From positions 1-41,202 of the forward strand of contig JAGWWP010000017.1 of the NCBI GenBank assembly GCA_018970325.1: a stretch of 41,202 bases of DNA, in the 5' to 3' direction. The stretch is from Cyanobacteria bacterium REEB446. Its GTDB lineage: Bacteria; Cyanobacteriota; Vampirovibrionia; LMEP-6097. Position 1 is the first letter of the stretch. Every line of letters begins with the position of its first letter. Position numbers and translations under genes: made by a program. This document shows positions 9,238 through 17,720 of the stretch, piece after piece. The notes under the pieces are model-generated. The model was not told the DNA's origin, searched no databases, and saw nothing but the letters and a program-made list of their open reading frames with translations.

Positions 9238-10938
9238 TTATCGTTCACGATATTGTAAAGCCTCTGCGACATGCTCCTCCTTTATGTTTTCACTTCCATC
9301 AAGATTCGCAATAGTCCTTGCAATAGAGATAATTTTCTGATGCGAACGTGAGGATAAATCGAACCTCATCACCGCAGCATTTAATAGGTCTTGGCTAGCT
9401 TTACCTAAGACTCGATTAGCACCATAAAGTCTTGAAAAATTTTTAGCCTGCTTAATTCTCTTTTTTACTAAATCAGTATCTGAAAAATGGGTGTGCAGCG
9501 ACTGATCCTCATTATTCACAGTATTATTTCTTGGCTGCAAATCACCTGATAAAACACGCATCTCAGCTTCACTTAAACGTGACAGGGTCACAGATAAATC
9601 TATACGATCTAGTATAGGTCCAGATATCTTAGACTGATACTTCTGTATCTGCGCTGGTGAGCAGGTACAGATTTTCTTTAAATCACCTAAGTAACCACAG
9701 GGACAAGGATTACTCGCTGCTATTAAAAGAAAATCCGCAGGGAAAACTATCTTCTGATTCCCTTTATTTAAAAAGACTTTCGAATTATCTAGCACCGTGC
9801 GAAGCTGATCTATAGTAAATCTATCGAACTCTGCAAGCTCATCTAAAAAGAGTATGCCATTATGAGCAAGTGAAACCTCGCCAGGGCGGACAGGTACACC
9901 TCCACCGATTATAGATACCGCCGTTGATGAGCTATGAGGTGCTCTAAAAGGCACACAGGGTTTACGATCTGCCGCCGAAGATAAGCGCGCTAAATCACTA
10001 AGCATCAGCGTCTCGAGTTTTTGTTGAAAATTTAAATCATCCAGAAGACTTAAAATCGATTTAGCCAACATCGATTTACCACAGCCAGGTGGTCCTATCA
10101 TTAATAGATGATGCTTCCCAGCTAAAGCAATTTCGATAGCTCTTTTAGCGAGAGACTGACCTACCACATCACTGAAATTAACAATAGGAGACCGCTGCCC
10201 AATTACATTTTCGACATTTTCAGCATCAGTCTTAAAGCGTTCATCCTGAGCGACACGGGAAGCAAACTGCTTCAAAGACTGAGTTCCAAGAGCATTCTTA
10301 CTTAATGTCTCTTGGTTTAAAACTAAAGTTTCTAGTTCATACTCAGCACTTAATAATTCAGGCTTGAAACTCTCTTTCCTATTAGTAGAATATTGAGTTT
10401 GCAGAGAATCAAAAAGTTTTTTAAAATTTGGTAAACCCTCTAACAGATAGACTTTAGTATCTTTAAGAAATTCCTTTTCTTCGCATAAAATAGAAAGCTC
10501 TCCTAATGCCTCAAGCGAAGTAAAGACCTGCTTGATCCCTTTTTCCACAGCAGAGTTTACAAGAGCAAGCGTCCCGCGAACTGCTTTAAACTTACCCGTA
10601 ATAGAGAGTTCTGCAAGAAAACATGACTCTGCCATAAATTTAGCGTTAGAATTAATATATCCAAGGCTGTGCATTAAACCTGCTGCTATCGCCAAATCAA
10701 ACTGCGGACCATCTTTCTTTAAATCAGCTGGACTTAAATTTACTAAAAGCCGCTTCGGTGGAATCGGAAATTCACAGGCAGCCATAGCTGAGCTAACTCT
10801 TTCTTTCGCTTCGACTATAGCTTTACTAGCTAAACCGATAATGATGAAATTCGGAATCCCTTTAGATATCTGCACTTCGACACTAATCAAATTAGCATCT
10901 AGCCCAAAAAGCATAGCGGACTGTGTTTTGGAATACAT
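9238..10938 (-). CDS. comM: ComM/YifB-family Mg-chelatase-like AAA+ ATPase
   Basis: ComM is a hexameric AAA+ helicase that drives branch migration during natural transformation. The family was formerly annotated as magnesium chelatase-like. The N-terminal ChlI-like (Lon protease S16-fold) domain spans about 1-160. The AAA+ module has Walker A GPPGCGKS (282-289), Walker B ILFLDE (362-367) and the Cys-rich NPCPCG (410-415) with further cysteines at about 424-426. A C-terminal Mg-chelatase domain follows. At 566 aa it is some 50-60 residues longer than usual, and the extra length falls in a poorly conserved linker near 180-250. It is upstream of argH in the same transcription unit and diverges from the unknown gene at 11088. 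Confidence 0.93.
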   Translation of the reverse strand: MYSKTQSAMLFGLDANLISVEVQISKGIPNFIIIGLASKAIVEAKERVSSAMAACEFPIPPKRLLVNLSPADLKKDGPQFDLAIAAGLMHSLGYINSNAKFMAESCFLAELSITGKFKAVRGTLALVNSAVEKGIKQVFTSLEALGELSILCEEKEFLKDTKVYLLEGLPNFKKLFDSLQTQYSTNRKESFKPELLSAEYELETLVLNQETLSKNALGTQSLKQFASRVAQDERFKTDAENVENVIGQRSPIVNFSDVVGQSLAKRAIEIALAGKHHLLMIGPPGCGKSMLAKSILSLLDDLNFQQKLETLMLSDLARLSSAADRKPCVPFRAPHSSSTAVSIIGGGVPVRPGEVSLAHNGILFLDELAEFDRFTIDQLRTVLDNSKVFLNKGNQKIVFPADFLLIAASNPCPCGYLGDLKKICTCSPAQIQKYQSKISGPILDRIDLSVTLSRLSEAEMRVLSGDLQPRNNTVNNEDQSLHTHFSDTDLVKKRIKQAKNFSRLYGANRVLGKASQDLLNAAVMRFDLSSRSHQKIISIARTIANLDGSENIKEEHVAEALQYRER

Positions 10939-11073
10939 TCTTTATATTTTCATATAAAGCTACTTTAAATTTTAAGGGGTCATTTTTCCCCAAAAGAGAA
11001 CGCTTATACCATTCTGGAAAATTCTTTAATCTGAAAGACAATCAAGGCTGTGAAGCTATGCCTTTAAGCATGC

Positions 11074-11079
11074 TATTAT
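11074..11079 (+). promoter_or_regulatory. -10-like box TATTAT just ahead of the gene at 11088
   Basis: TATTAT ends 8 nt before ATG 11088 and no Shine-Dalgarno sequence is present. This would give a leaderless transcript if used. Confidence 0.3.
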
Positions 11080-11087
11080 CTTAAGCA

Positions 11088-11870
11088 ATGTGGTCGCCTG
11101 AGATAAAAGAACATTTTAATAGTAATTATCAAAGAATAAGAAAGGAAAATAACCTAAAATATGGTGAATCGGATTTTCTAACTTTAGGGTTCATTAATGA
11201 GCCTCCTTGTTTCCCTGCTATGGAAAAAAAAGATCTCTTGACTGCATTATCAGCCCCAGAAACTAGCATTAATAGAACCATTTTGAATGATCAGCTCAAA
11301 GGAATTTTAGATCAAGTAACTTTAATGGCTAGAGCACTAGCTAAGGCTAAGGATACCCCAGTGGCTAAGGCTGCATTATTTGTTCCGAATGTGAAAGAAG
11401 AGAGTTCGTCTGTGATTGATTTGATGGACGAAAATAAAGCTAATGTCTCTCTTCAAGTTGCAGGAAAGAAGTATCTATTTGAACAAAATAATAAGCGAGG
11501 TTTATTACTACCAAAACAACGCAAGACAATAGCTGAGCTGCCTGGCTCTAAAGATCTTGAGAAAATTCTACCAAGTGATCAGGAGATAATAGCTAATCAA
11601 AACCTCACAGGTGCTAAGTTAAGAAAGGGTCTGCCTAAGTTTGCATTAAATTTGAACAAATTATTTATAGAAAAACGCTTATATGAAAACCAAGTGAGTA
11701 GCCAGAATTCAGCAAAAAATTCCCTCTCAATAATAACTCAAATGCAAGATTCTAAGTCCCCGACATTGATATTGAAGGTTAAAAAAGGTGAGTTAGATTC
11801 TTTATTTATCAGCCCTACTTTTGACTATAACAATGACAATACGTTCTTTATGCTATGTGCTCAATCCTAA
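11088..11870 (+). CDS. Hypothetical protein (260 aa)
   Basis: I do not recognise a family. The protein is soluble, Lys- and Leu-rich, with no signal peptide and no membrane segment. A helical stretch lies near residues 75-95, and a basic middle region (about 130-200) is followed by a probable beta-rich C-terminus. It is transcribed alone, divergent from comM and convergent with the permease/thioesterase fusion, from which it is separated by the large inverted repeat at 12020-12099. It is probably lineage-specific. I infer no function. Confidence 0.6.
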   Translation: MWSPEIKEHFNSNYQRIRKENNLKYGESDFLTLGFINEPPCFPAMEKKDLLTALSAPETSINRTILNDQLKGILDQVTLMARALAKAKDTPVAKAALFVPNVKEESSSVIDLMDENKANVSLQVAGKKYLFEQNNKRGLLLPKQRKTIAELPGSKDLEKILPSDQEIIANQNLTGAKLRKGLPKFALNLNKLFIEKRLYENQVSSQNSAKNSLSIITQMQDSKSPTLILKVKKGELDSLFISPTFDYNNDNTFFMLCAQS

Positions 11871-12019
11871 AAGTCACAATAATATTCTTAATTAACCATC
11901 GCCCTAGAAACCTGAATTTTAAAATACCACTTCAGCGAACCTATTCCCGAAGCTGCATAGCAGCAATTTTCTCTTACACCCAAAAACATCCCACCCAAGG
12001 CTCACCCCCTACTATCAGT

Positions 12020-12099
12020 CCCAAGGCTTAGACCTTAGAGCCTGAGCATGGGGACCCGCACGCAGTGTGGGGCAAAGGAAATAAGGTCTAAGCCTTGGG
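12020..12099. repeat. 18-bp perfect inverted repeat, GC-rich, overlapping a stop codon
   Basis: Arms at 12020-12037 (cccaaggcttagacctta) and 12082-12099 are perfectly complementary and enclose a 44-nt loop that is clearly GC-richer than its surroundings. The right arm contains the TAG stop codon and last codons of the minus-strand gene ending at 12088. It lies between convergent genes and could terminate transcription from both sides, though no U-run follows either arm. It may instead be a small palindromic mobile unit. The rest of 11871-12087 shows nothing else. Confidence 0.8.
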
Positions 12100-14079
12100 G
12101 CTTTTATCGCCATAGTAAAACGGCAAATGCGCCTCCATTACCTGATTTGGGATATCAATTAAAGCATAAGTTTTAGAATCAACAAACATTAAAGACTGAT
12201 CACCCTTACCAATTAGCTGCTTATCTTTATTTAAAATCTTATGCTCAATAGTAACGAATTTACGATTATAATCTTTAATTCTTAAATGAATACTTACACT
12301 CTCAAACTCTTTAATCTCTCTTAAATACTTATGGTTAAAAGATCTGGTGAGAATTAAAAAATCTGTAGTCTCTAGATCGAAATCTGGCATGGTATGCAAG
12401 AAAAATAATTCTCTGGTTTTACCTACCCATAAGGTATACATAGCGAAGTAAACATTACCCACAGAATTAGTATCCTGATAAGTAGGCGTCATTTCATGTA
12501 CGAAGAATCCGTCTGAAATGTAGCAAGAACTAGTCGATATGAGCTTCGCATCAGCAGGTAAATTTAAGATACTAAGAGCGTTCATACTTTCAGTAGATAT
12601 ATTCGGCAAACTCAAAAAACTTGATTTCCCCTCCAAGCTAGTAGGGGACTGAACTTCAGTGGCTATAGAATTTAAAACTCGAAAATCTGTAGCATGCACC
12701 ACACTAGAAGATTCTTCAGTGCCTGTTTTCTTCTCTGACTGACCAAATGAATCACTAGTCATCACCCCATAGACTAAAGGCACTAAAGATGCGAAGGCCA
12801 TAACTATAGTATGCTGGCTAAAATAACCTATACCAAAAATAGATATACTACAAAGCCCAGTAGAAAAGAGCTTCAGAACAGAATAGCTTTTTTCTTCTCT
12901 AGTATTTAACATGCAGCGAATAAAGGTAACTTCATACATGATAAAGAAAGAAGCATAAAAAGCGAGATAGTATTCCAATTCAAACCTAAAGAACTTCACT
13001 AAACTATCATCAAATATTTCTACAAACTTACCGACTTCTGCAAAATGCATAGTTATAGTGGCAGTAACTATACAAAGGAAAAACCATGGAATCGGCGAAG
13101 AGACAAGTTTAGGCGGAAAAAAAGTAAGCAAAATACTTTTAGAATCTTTAACCTGTGGTTCAGTAAACCATTGAAAAGCTATGTAGCCGCTATCAAAAGT
13201 CGTCAAAGAAGCCACACAGATAAAAACCACGTAAGCATTCAGCACCCCATGGAAAGCACTCATAGAATGTGTCACATCAGTAATAATGCTTTTAAAAGAG
13301 TCCAGGAAAGAATACTCAAAGCCATAAAGTGGCGACTGCGCATAAGCCGATATAGCTAAAGCTCCATCAAAAATTAAAATACACCAAAAAATTAAACCTC
13401 CAGAGATATAAGCCTTAGCGATAGAGCCACCTTCTTTACGAATCTGAATCGCTCTCTGCCAGTGCTGTAAGTCGAGCCAAGGTCCAAAAAGAAACCCTAA
13501 AGCGATAGGAACAGCTAAAGCTACGTAGTCTATCCCGTGATCAAAATGAAAAGCTGCTTGCACACTAAATAAATCATTAAGAGAACTGAGCATAAAGCCA
13601 GATTTTATAATATAGATCATCGCCCCAAGCACAACTAAACCTAAAAAAGCATGGCTATATTTTATGCGAGCGATCTTAAACTCTTCTCCGAGGAAGATAG
13701 TCGAGCCTATAAACATTACGGCTACTAAAAATGAAAGAATACCCAAGGGTAAAGTCACGTACTTTAAACAGGCAAATAAAGTTAAAGTGATAGCGACAAA
13801 CTGATAAAAGAAAAAGGGGAATTTAAAATTCTGGGCTTTTTTCAGAAAAGCTCTTTCATAATCTTCAGCAGTCTTATATTTTTTAGCTATAAACTCATTA
13901 ACTATTCCGAACAGAGCAAGTCCAAAGGCATTCACCGTAACATAGGCGACTAAAGCAGTAAAGCCATACTGCACAGCCATCTGCACCGAAAAGAATAAGC
14001 CTATCCCCCAAGTCCAAGCAAGGGCGATTGAATTACCCCATAAAACATTATTAAAAAACCTTGCAAGCATAAATTTCAA
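12088..14079 (-). CDS. Fusion of multi-pass permease-like domain and hotdog thioesterase
   Basis: Residues about 10-440 form about ten or more hydrophobic helices. Segments such as GPWLDLQHWQR (199-209) and TTFDSGY (293-299) recall the sodium:solute symporter (LeuT-fold) family, but this is a weak match. After a polar linker (about 445-520), residues about 525-640 form a hotdog fold. Its TNSVGNVYFAMYTLWVGKTR (537-556) closely resembles the active-site helix region of enediyne-PKS thioesterases of the CalE7/DynE7 type and of related acyl-CoA thioesterases. The domain should face the cytosol and hydrolyse an acyl thioester. The substrate is unknown and no PKS or acyl carrier gene is near. It starts with TTG 14079 (ATG 14070 is an alternative), 11 nt after mutS, so the two are probably co-transcribed. 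The stop lies in an inverted repeat. Confidence 0.75.
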   Translation of the reverse strand: MKFMLARFFNNVLWGNSIALAWTWGIGLFFSVQMAVQYGFTALVAYVTVNAFGLALFGIVNEFIAKKYKTAEDYERAFLKKAQNFKFPFFFYQFVAITLTLFACLKYVTLPLGILSFLVAVMFIGSTIFLGEEFKIARIKYSHAFLGLVVLGAMIYIIKSGFMLSSLNDLFSVQAAFHFDHGIDYVALAVPIALGFLFGPWLDLQHWQRAIQIRKEGGSIAKAYISGGLIFWCILIFDGALAISAYAQSPLYGFEYSFLDSFKSIITDVTHSMSAFHGVLNAYVVFICVASLTTFDSGYIAFQWFTEPQVKDSKSILLTFFPPKLVSSPIPWFFLCIVTATITMHFAEVGKFVEIFDDSLVKFFRFELEYYLAFYASFFIMYEVTFIRCMLNTREEKSYSVLKLFSTGLCSISIFGIGYFSQHTIVMAFASLVPLVYGVMTSDSFGQSEKKTGTEESSSVVHATDFRVLNSIATEVQSPTSLEGKSSFLSLPNISTESMNALSILNLPADAKLISTSSCYISDGFFVHEMTPTYQDTNSVGNVYFAMYTLWVGKTRELFFLHTMPDFDLETTDFLILTRSFNHKYLREIKEFESVSIHLRIKDYNRKFVTIEHKILNKDKQLIGKGDQSLMFVDSKTYALIDIPNQVMEAHLPFYYGDKSPKA

Positions 14080-14090
14080 GTAACTAAGAC

Positions 14091-16790
14091 TTATGATAGC
14101 CTATCGGCTTTTTCTTTTGCTTTCCAATTAAATAAGGGTCTGAGATTAAAATCAGTAGATTCATTTCCAAGAGATGATTTAGCTGCTATTTTTTTCAAAG
14201 CTTTATTAGATACAGGAAGAGATAGACTACGTTCTAACTGTTGATTTACTAACATCGCCCTATCTAATATATCCTGCGGCAAGCCAGCTAACCTAGCCAC
14301 CTCTATACCATAACTTTTAGTAGCTGAACCAGCCTTCACTTTATGCAAAAAAGCTATCTGCGGATTTTCACAAGAAGGTTCTGAAACTGACATCTGAGCA
14401 TTTATAATTCTGCCACTATAGTTTTTTTCCAATTGAGCTAATTCGTGATAATGCGTCGCAAAGATAGTTCGAGGGCAGATCTGTTCGACGATAAATTCAA
14501 CTATGGCCCACGCGATAGAAATACCATCATAAGTACTAGTGCCTCTGCCGACTTCGTCTAAAACAAGAAAGCTTTTGGGACTCATGCCATTTACGATATT
14601 TGCGACTTCATTCATTTCGACCATAAATGTAGACTGCCCAGAAGCTAAATCATCGCTAGCACCAATTCGTGTAAATATTCTATCGACAAGCCCAATTCTA
14701 GCTTTAGCAGCAGGGACAAAAGAACCTATCTGTGCAAGCAAAATAATCAGAGCATTTTGCCGCATATAAGTACTTTTACCAGCCATATTTGGCCCAGTAA
14801 GTAAAATAAACCTAAAACCCATTTCACTAGATGAACTTAAGCATATATCATTATCTACGAACTTCCCGAGTCCAAGCTTCTGCTCTAAAACGGGATGACG
14901 ACCAGCTTCTATAAATAAGGCATCCGAATCATCCACATAAGGACGAACATAATTCCTTTCCCTGGCGATAAGCGAGAACGAAGTAAGTACACTTAAATCT
15001 GCGATAGCATTAGCTATAGCCTTAAATAGAGGTACATTTATCGCAGATTTTGAACGCAACTCTGTATATAAACGATTCTCTAAAGAGCTTCTAGCAAACT
15101 CTGCATTGAAAACTTTATTTTCATAAGCTTTAAGCTCCTCACTCATACACCTGACAGCATTAACTAAAGTCTGCTTAATAGTTAACTCTGCTGGTATTAA
15201 TTTCTGATTCGTCTTTGATATTTCGATATAGTAACCATGTACCTTATTAAAAGTAACTTTCAGAGTTTTAATACCAGTACTTTCTTTTAAAGATTCCTCG
15301 TAAGCATTAAGCCACTTAGTCCCATCTTCCATTAGTGATATAAGCTCATCTAATTCAGGGTTAACACCTTTTCTAAAGATCCCAGCTTCATTAATAAAGA
15401 CACTCGGATTATCTAGCAGTTGAAATTCTATTTCAGAAATAAAATCCTTTATTTCTGTAGGCACCGTTTTAAAAATCTCAAAATATGGTGACTTAAATAA
15501 TTCATTTAAATTATTGGCGGCATTTTTTTCAGAATACCCCCCCTGATAGTTTTTAGAAAGAACCTGTGAAAGCCTTTCAAACACTAACAAAGAATCTTTA
15601 AGAGCAATAAGTTCACGAGGATTAATAGTCTCTAAAGCAAGCCTCTGGGAAAGCCTGCTTAAATCAGGCATTCCAGCTAATATTTCATAAAGATCCGCTT
15701 CTAAATTGGGATTATCATAAAGGCTCTGAACAGCCTCCTGCCTAAGCTGAATAGTTTTAAGATCACAGAGAGGCTGCTCTAACCAAATATTCAGACGCCT
15801 TTTCCCAAGGCTACAATTTGTTCTATCTATCGCAGAAAGCAAAGAACCCTCTACCTTACCTGAATATAAGGAACGCGTCACTTCAAGGTTCCTGCGAGTA
15901 CTTACATCCAAGGATACATATTCTCCAGATTGATAAGTTTTTAAGCTATCGAAAAGTTTTCCAGAATTTTTTAAGAATAAAGCCTTCTGTGTTTCAGCAA
16001 AATACTCAATAAGTGCCCCTGCTGCACGCAAGGCATTAGAATAATTTTCTTGTAAATCACGAGATAGTTGCTGTAATCTAAATTCACGCTTAATATGAGA
16101 AAAAGCTAAATCTGTATCAAAATTCTTAACATCATAATGTGAATAAGGATATTTAAAACTAAACATCGCCTCTAAAGGTCTTTCTATATCTAAATTAGAT
16201 TTCTCACCCCTTAAACTCGGAACCAAAAGCTCAGAAGGCTTAATCCTAAATAGCTCAGACTCGACTTGATACTGCTGAAGCTCAGTAATACAGAACTCAC
16301 CAGTCGAAAGGTCTACATAAGCTAAACCAAATTCCTCAGAATTAGGCTTAGCAAATATACTTGCAATGTAATTATTTTCATTAGATTTTAATAAATCCAA
16401 TTCAGACAAAGTTCCAGCTGTATACGTCGCACAGACTTCTCTCGGCACTAAGCCTTTACAAGTCTTAGGATCAGCCATCTGCTCTGCGATGGAGACCTTA
16501 TAGCCTCTCTCTAAAAGCTTCGCGATATAAGGCTTTACAGCTTTCGCTGGCACACCAGCCATCGGAATCTTCCCCTCTGGATGATTAGTCTCTGGTCTAG
16601 CTGTAAGCGTAATATCTAATTCACGTGAAATAATTCTGGCATCATCGAAAAATGCCTCATAAAAATCTCCCATCCTAAAAAGCAGCAGAGCATCCTTCTG
16701 TAAACCCAACCTTGCATTTAAATACTGTTGCATTACAGGCGTATATAAAGAAAATTCTTCGACCGCTGGATAAAAAGATAAAAAGGTCAT
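14091..16790 (-). CDS. mutS: DNA mismatch repair protein MutS
   Basis: MutS recognises mismatches and small loops as a dimer and uses ATP to license repair. The N-terminal mismatch-recognition motif GDFYEAF (41-47) carries the intercalating Phe and the Glu. Connector, lever and clamp regions follow. The ABC-type ATPase has Walker A GPNMAGKST (666-674), the DEVGRGTST signature with Walker B (745-753) and ATHYHEL (about 778-784). At 899 aa it is full length for MutS1 rather than MutS2. ATG 16790 is the first usable start after an in-frame stop, and its leader carries a terminator-like hairpin at 16803-16820. It is the first gene of a unit with the permease/thioesterase fusion. mutL is not in the window. 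Confidence 0.97.
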   Translation of the reverse strand: MTFLSFYPAVEEFSLYTPVMQQYLNARLGLQKDALLLFRMGDFYEAFFDDARIISRELDITLTARPETNHPEGKIPMAGVPAKAVKPYIAKLLERGYKVSIAEQMADPKTCKGLVPREVCATYTAGTLSELDLLKSNENNYIASIFAKPNSEEFGLAYVDLSTGEFCITELQQYQVESELFRIKPSELLVPSLRGEKSNLDIERPLEAMFSFKYPYSHYDVKNFDTDLAFSHIKREFRLQQLSRDLQENYSNALRAAGALIEYFAETQKALFLKNSGKLFDSLKTYQSGEYVSLDVSTRRNLEVTRSLYSGKVEGSLLSAIDRTNCSLGKRRLNIWLEQPLCDLKTIQLRQEAVQSLYDNPNLEADLYEILAGMPDLSRLSQRLALETINPRELIALKDSLLVFERLSQVLSKNYQGGYSEKNAANNLNELFKSPYFEIFKTVPTEIKDFISEIEFQLLDNPSVFINEAGIFRKGVNPELDELISLMEDGTKWLNAYEESLKESTGIKTLKVTFNKVHGYYIEISKTNQKLIPAELTIKQTLVNAVRCMSEELKAYENKVFNAEFARSSLENRLYTELRSKSAINVPLFKAIANAIADLSVLTSFSLIARERNYVRPYVDDSDALFIEAGRHPVLEQKLGLGKFVDNDICLSSSSEMGFRFILLTGPNMAGKSTYMRQNALIILLAQIGSFVPAAKARIGLVDRIFTRIGASDDLASGQSTFMVEMNEVANIVNGMSPKSFLVLDEVGRGTSTYDGISIAWAIVEFIVEQICPRTIFATHYHELAQLEKNYSGRIINAQMSVSEPSCENPQIAFLHKVKAGSATKSYGIEVARLAGLPQDILDRAMLVNQQLERSLSLPVSNKALKKIAAKSSLGNESTDFNLRPLFNWKAKEKADRLS

Positions 16791-16802
16791 AAAAATAAAA
16801 AA

Positions 16803-16820
16803 TCCTTCTCGGAGGAAGGA
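16803..16820 (-). promoter_or_regulatory. Terminator-like hairpin in the mutS leader
   Basis: On the minus strand tccttc-ctccga-gaagga gives a 6-bp stem with a 6-nt loop, followed by ttttttattttt and then the mutS ATG. The only Shine-Dalgarno-like sequence, AAGGA, lies in the 3' arm, 12 nt from the start. The structure could act as an attenuator or mask the ribosome site. Confidence 0.4.
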
Positions 16821-16970
16821 AATTTGTCATTTTTTTAATTATATCAAAATTTCTTGGTCTATGCAACAAGAATAAGTAAGTTTCACTTCCAGAGAGATTA
16901 AAAAACGTTAATATTTGGGTATTTGAATAAGAGAAGTATTAGCCTTAATCGGAAAACTATCGTTCTCTTG

Positions 16971-16976
16971 TAGAAT
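16971..16976 (+). promoter_or_regulatory. -10-like box TAGAAT ahead of the gene at 16983
   Basis: TAGAAT, preceded by TTG, ends 6 nt before ATG 16983. No Shine-Dalgarno site is present, which suggests a leaderless transcript. Confidence 0.35.
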
Positions 16977-16982
16977 ATAGTT

Positions 16983-17219
16983 ATGGCCGATAATGACAGT
17001 AAAGAGCTTACTAAGCTTTTAGAGAATTTTAAAGAAATTATCGAATCTAAGGGTCCGATCAAGGATTGGACTGATTCCTATTTATTAAAAGCTAGAGATA
17101 GATACAGAAAGGCAGCTGTAAAAAATCGAGGTAAATGGAGTTTTGATTTCTATGAGTGCCTTCAAGAATTAAATAAAGAATCGATCAAGCGTAACCTTTT
17201 TCTAGGTACTGAACATTAA
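16983..17219 (+). CDS. Small hypothetical protein (78 aa)
   Basis: This is a charged, probably all-helical small protein with no membrane segment. It has an acidic N-terminal third, then a basic middle part around residues 45-60 with Arg/Lys and a Trp-containing KWSFDFYE segment. I do not recognise it. It diverges from mutS, and no ribosome site precedes the ATG. The frame is intact and its composition is protein-like, which favours a real gene. Confidence 0.5.
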   Translation: MADNDSKELTKLLENFKEIIESKGPIKDWTDSYLLKARDRYRKAAVKNRGKWSFDFYECLQELNKESIKRNLFLGTEH

Positions 17220-17249
17220 TTAAGAATTACGCTTCACTTAAACGAGATT

Positions 17250-17438
17250 TTATGGATTAACTAAAACAGAACTAGAATTAAACGAAGACTCGAAACTATC
17301 AGCTAATTCTAAATTCTTACCAAGCTTCTTAAGCTTTTCCTCGTATTTATCTATAAGGGAGTCGAGCTCTCTTTTCGTCTTATATAAAACACCCAGTTCC
17401 TTTGCGTATTTTTTAAATTCATCCACTATATTTTCCAT
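17250..17438 (-). CDS. Small coiled-coil hypothetical protein (62 aa)
   Basis: Residues about 3-48 show a heptad-like spacing of Leu, Ile and Val among Lys and Glu, which suggests one long amphipathic helix or coiled coil. A Ser/Asn-rich tail follows. There is no Cys, membrane helix or signal peptide. A GGAGACGAG-type purine stretch precedes the ATG at 17438 on the minus strand, supporting the start. It is convergent with the 78-aa gene next to it. Function unknown. Confidence 0.5.
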   Translation of the reverse strand: MENIVDEFKKYAKELGVLYKTKRELDSLIDKYEEKLKKLGKNLELADSFESSFNSSSVLVNP

Positions 17439-17673
17439 CTCGTCTCCTACTTATTTTTATCTGAGCGCTATAAACTTATTAATCGGTTACTATCTAACAT
17501 TCTATATAGTTAAAGTAAAAAAATAATCATTTAATCACAAAATAGGTCAAAAACACTAGGGTAAATCTTCAATTTCAATCCAACACACTAGCCTCAATAA
17601 CAGAAGCCTTTAACTACCTAAGATACTCTAACTAGACTTATCTAAGGTTTGGTTAAGGAAAAATAAAATTATG
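17439..17673. other. Gene-free AT-rich gap
   Basis: This stretch lies between the coiled-coil gene and the topA terminator. I see no ORF of useful length, no RNA gene and no repeat in it. It probably holds the promoter of the 62-aa gene. Confidence 0.4.
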
Positions 17674-17717
17674 AGACCGCTGCACGACTGCATTTTCTGC
17701 GTTTTGTGCAGCGGTCT
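17674..17717 (-). terminator. Strong hairpin terminator downstream of topA
   Basis: Arms agaccgctgcac (17674-17685) and gtgcagcggtct (17706-17717) pair over 12 bp with a 20-nt loop. Read in the topA direction, the stem is followed by cataattttattttt, which fits an intrinsic terminator. The loop contains tttctgcgtttt, which also occurs in the palindromic element found at 24282-24402 and 31720-31754. Confidence 0.7.
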
Positions 17718-17720
17718 TCT

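Noticed and set aside
12088..14079. Assigning the fusion protein to enediyne biosynthesis
   Set aside because: The thioesterase resemblance is limited to the hotdog domain, and no polyketide synthase, acyl carrier or tailoring gene lies in the window.
16675..16869. 64-aa frame overlapping the mutS start
   Set aside because: It runs mostly inside mutS in another phase with no protein-like pattern. It is mentioned only as a possible leader frame.
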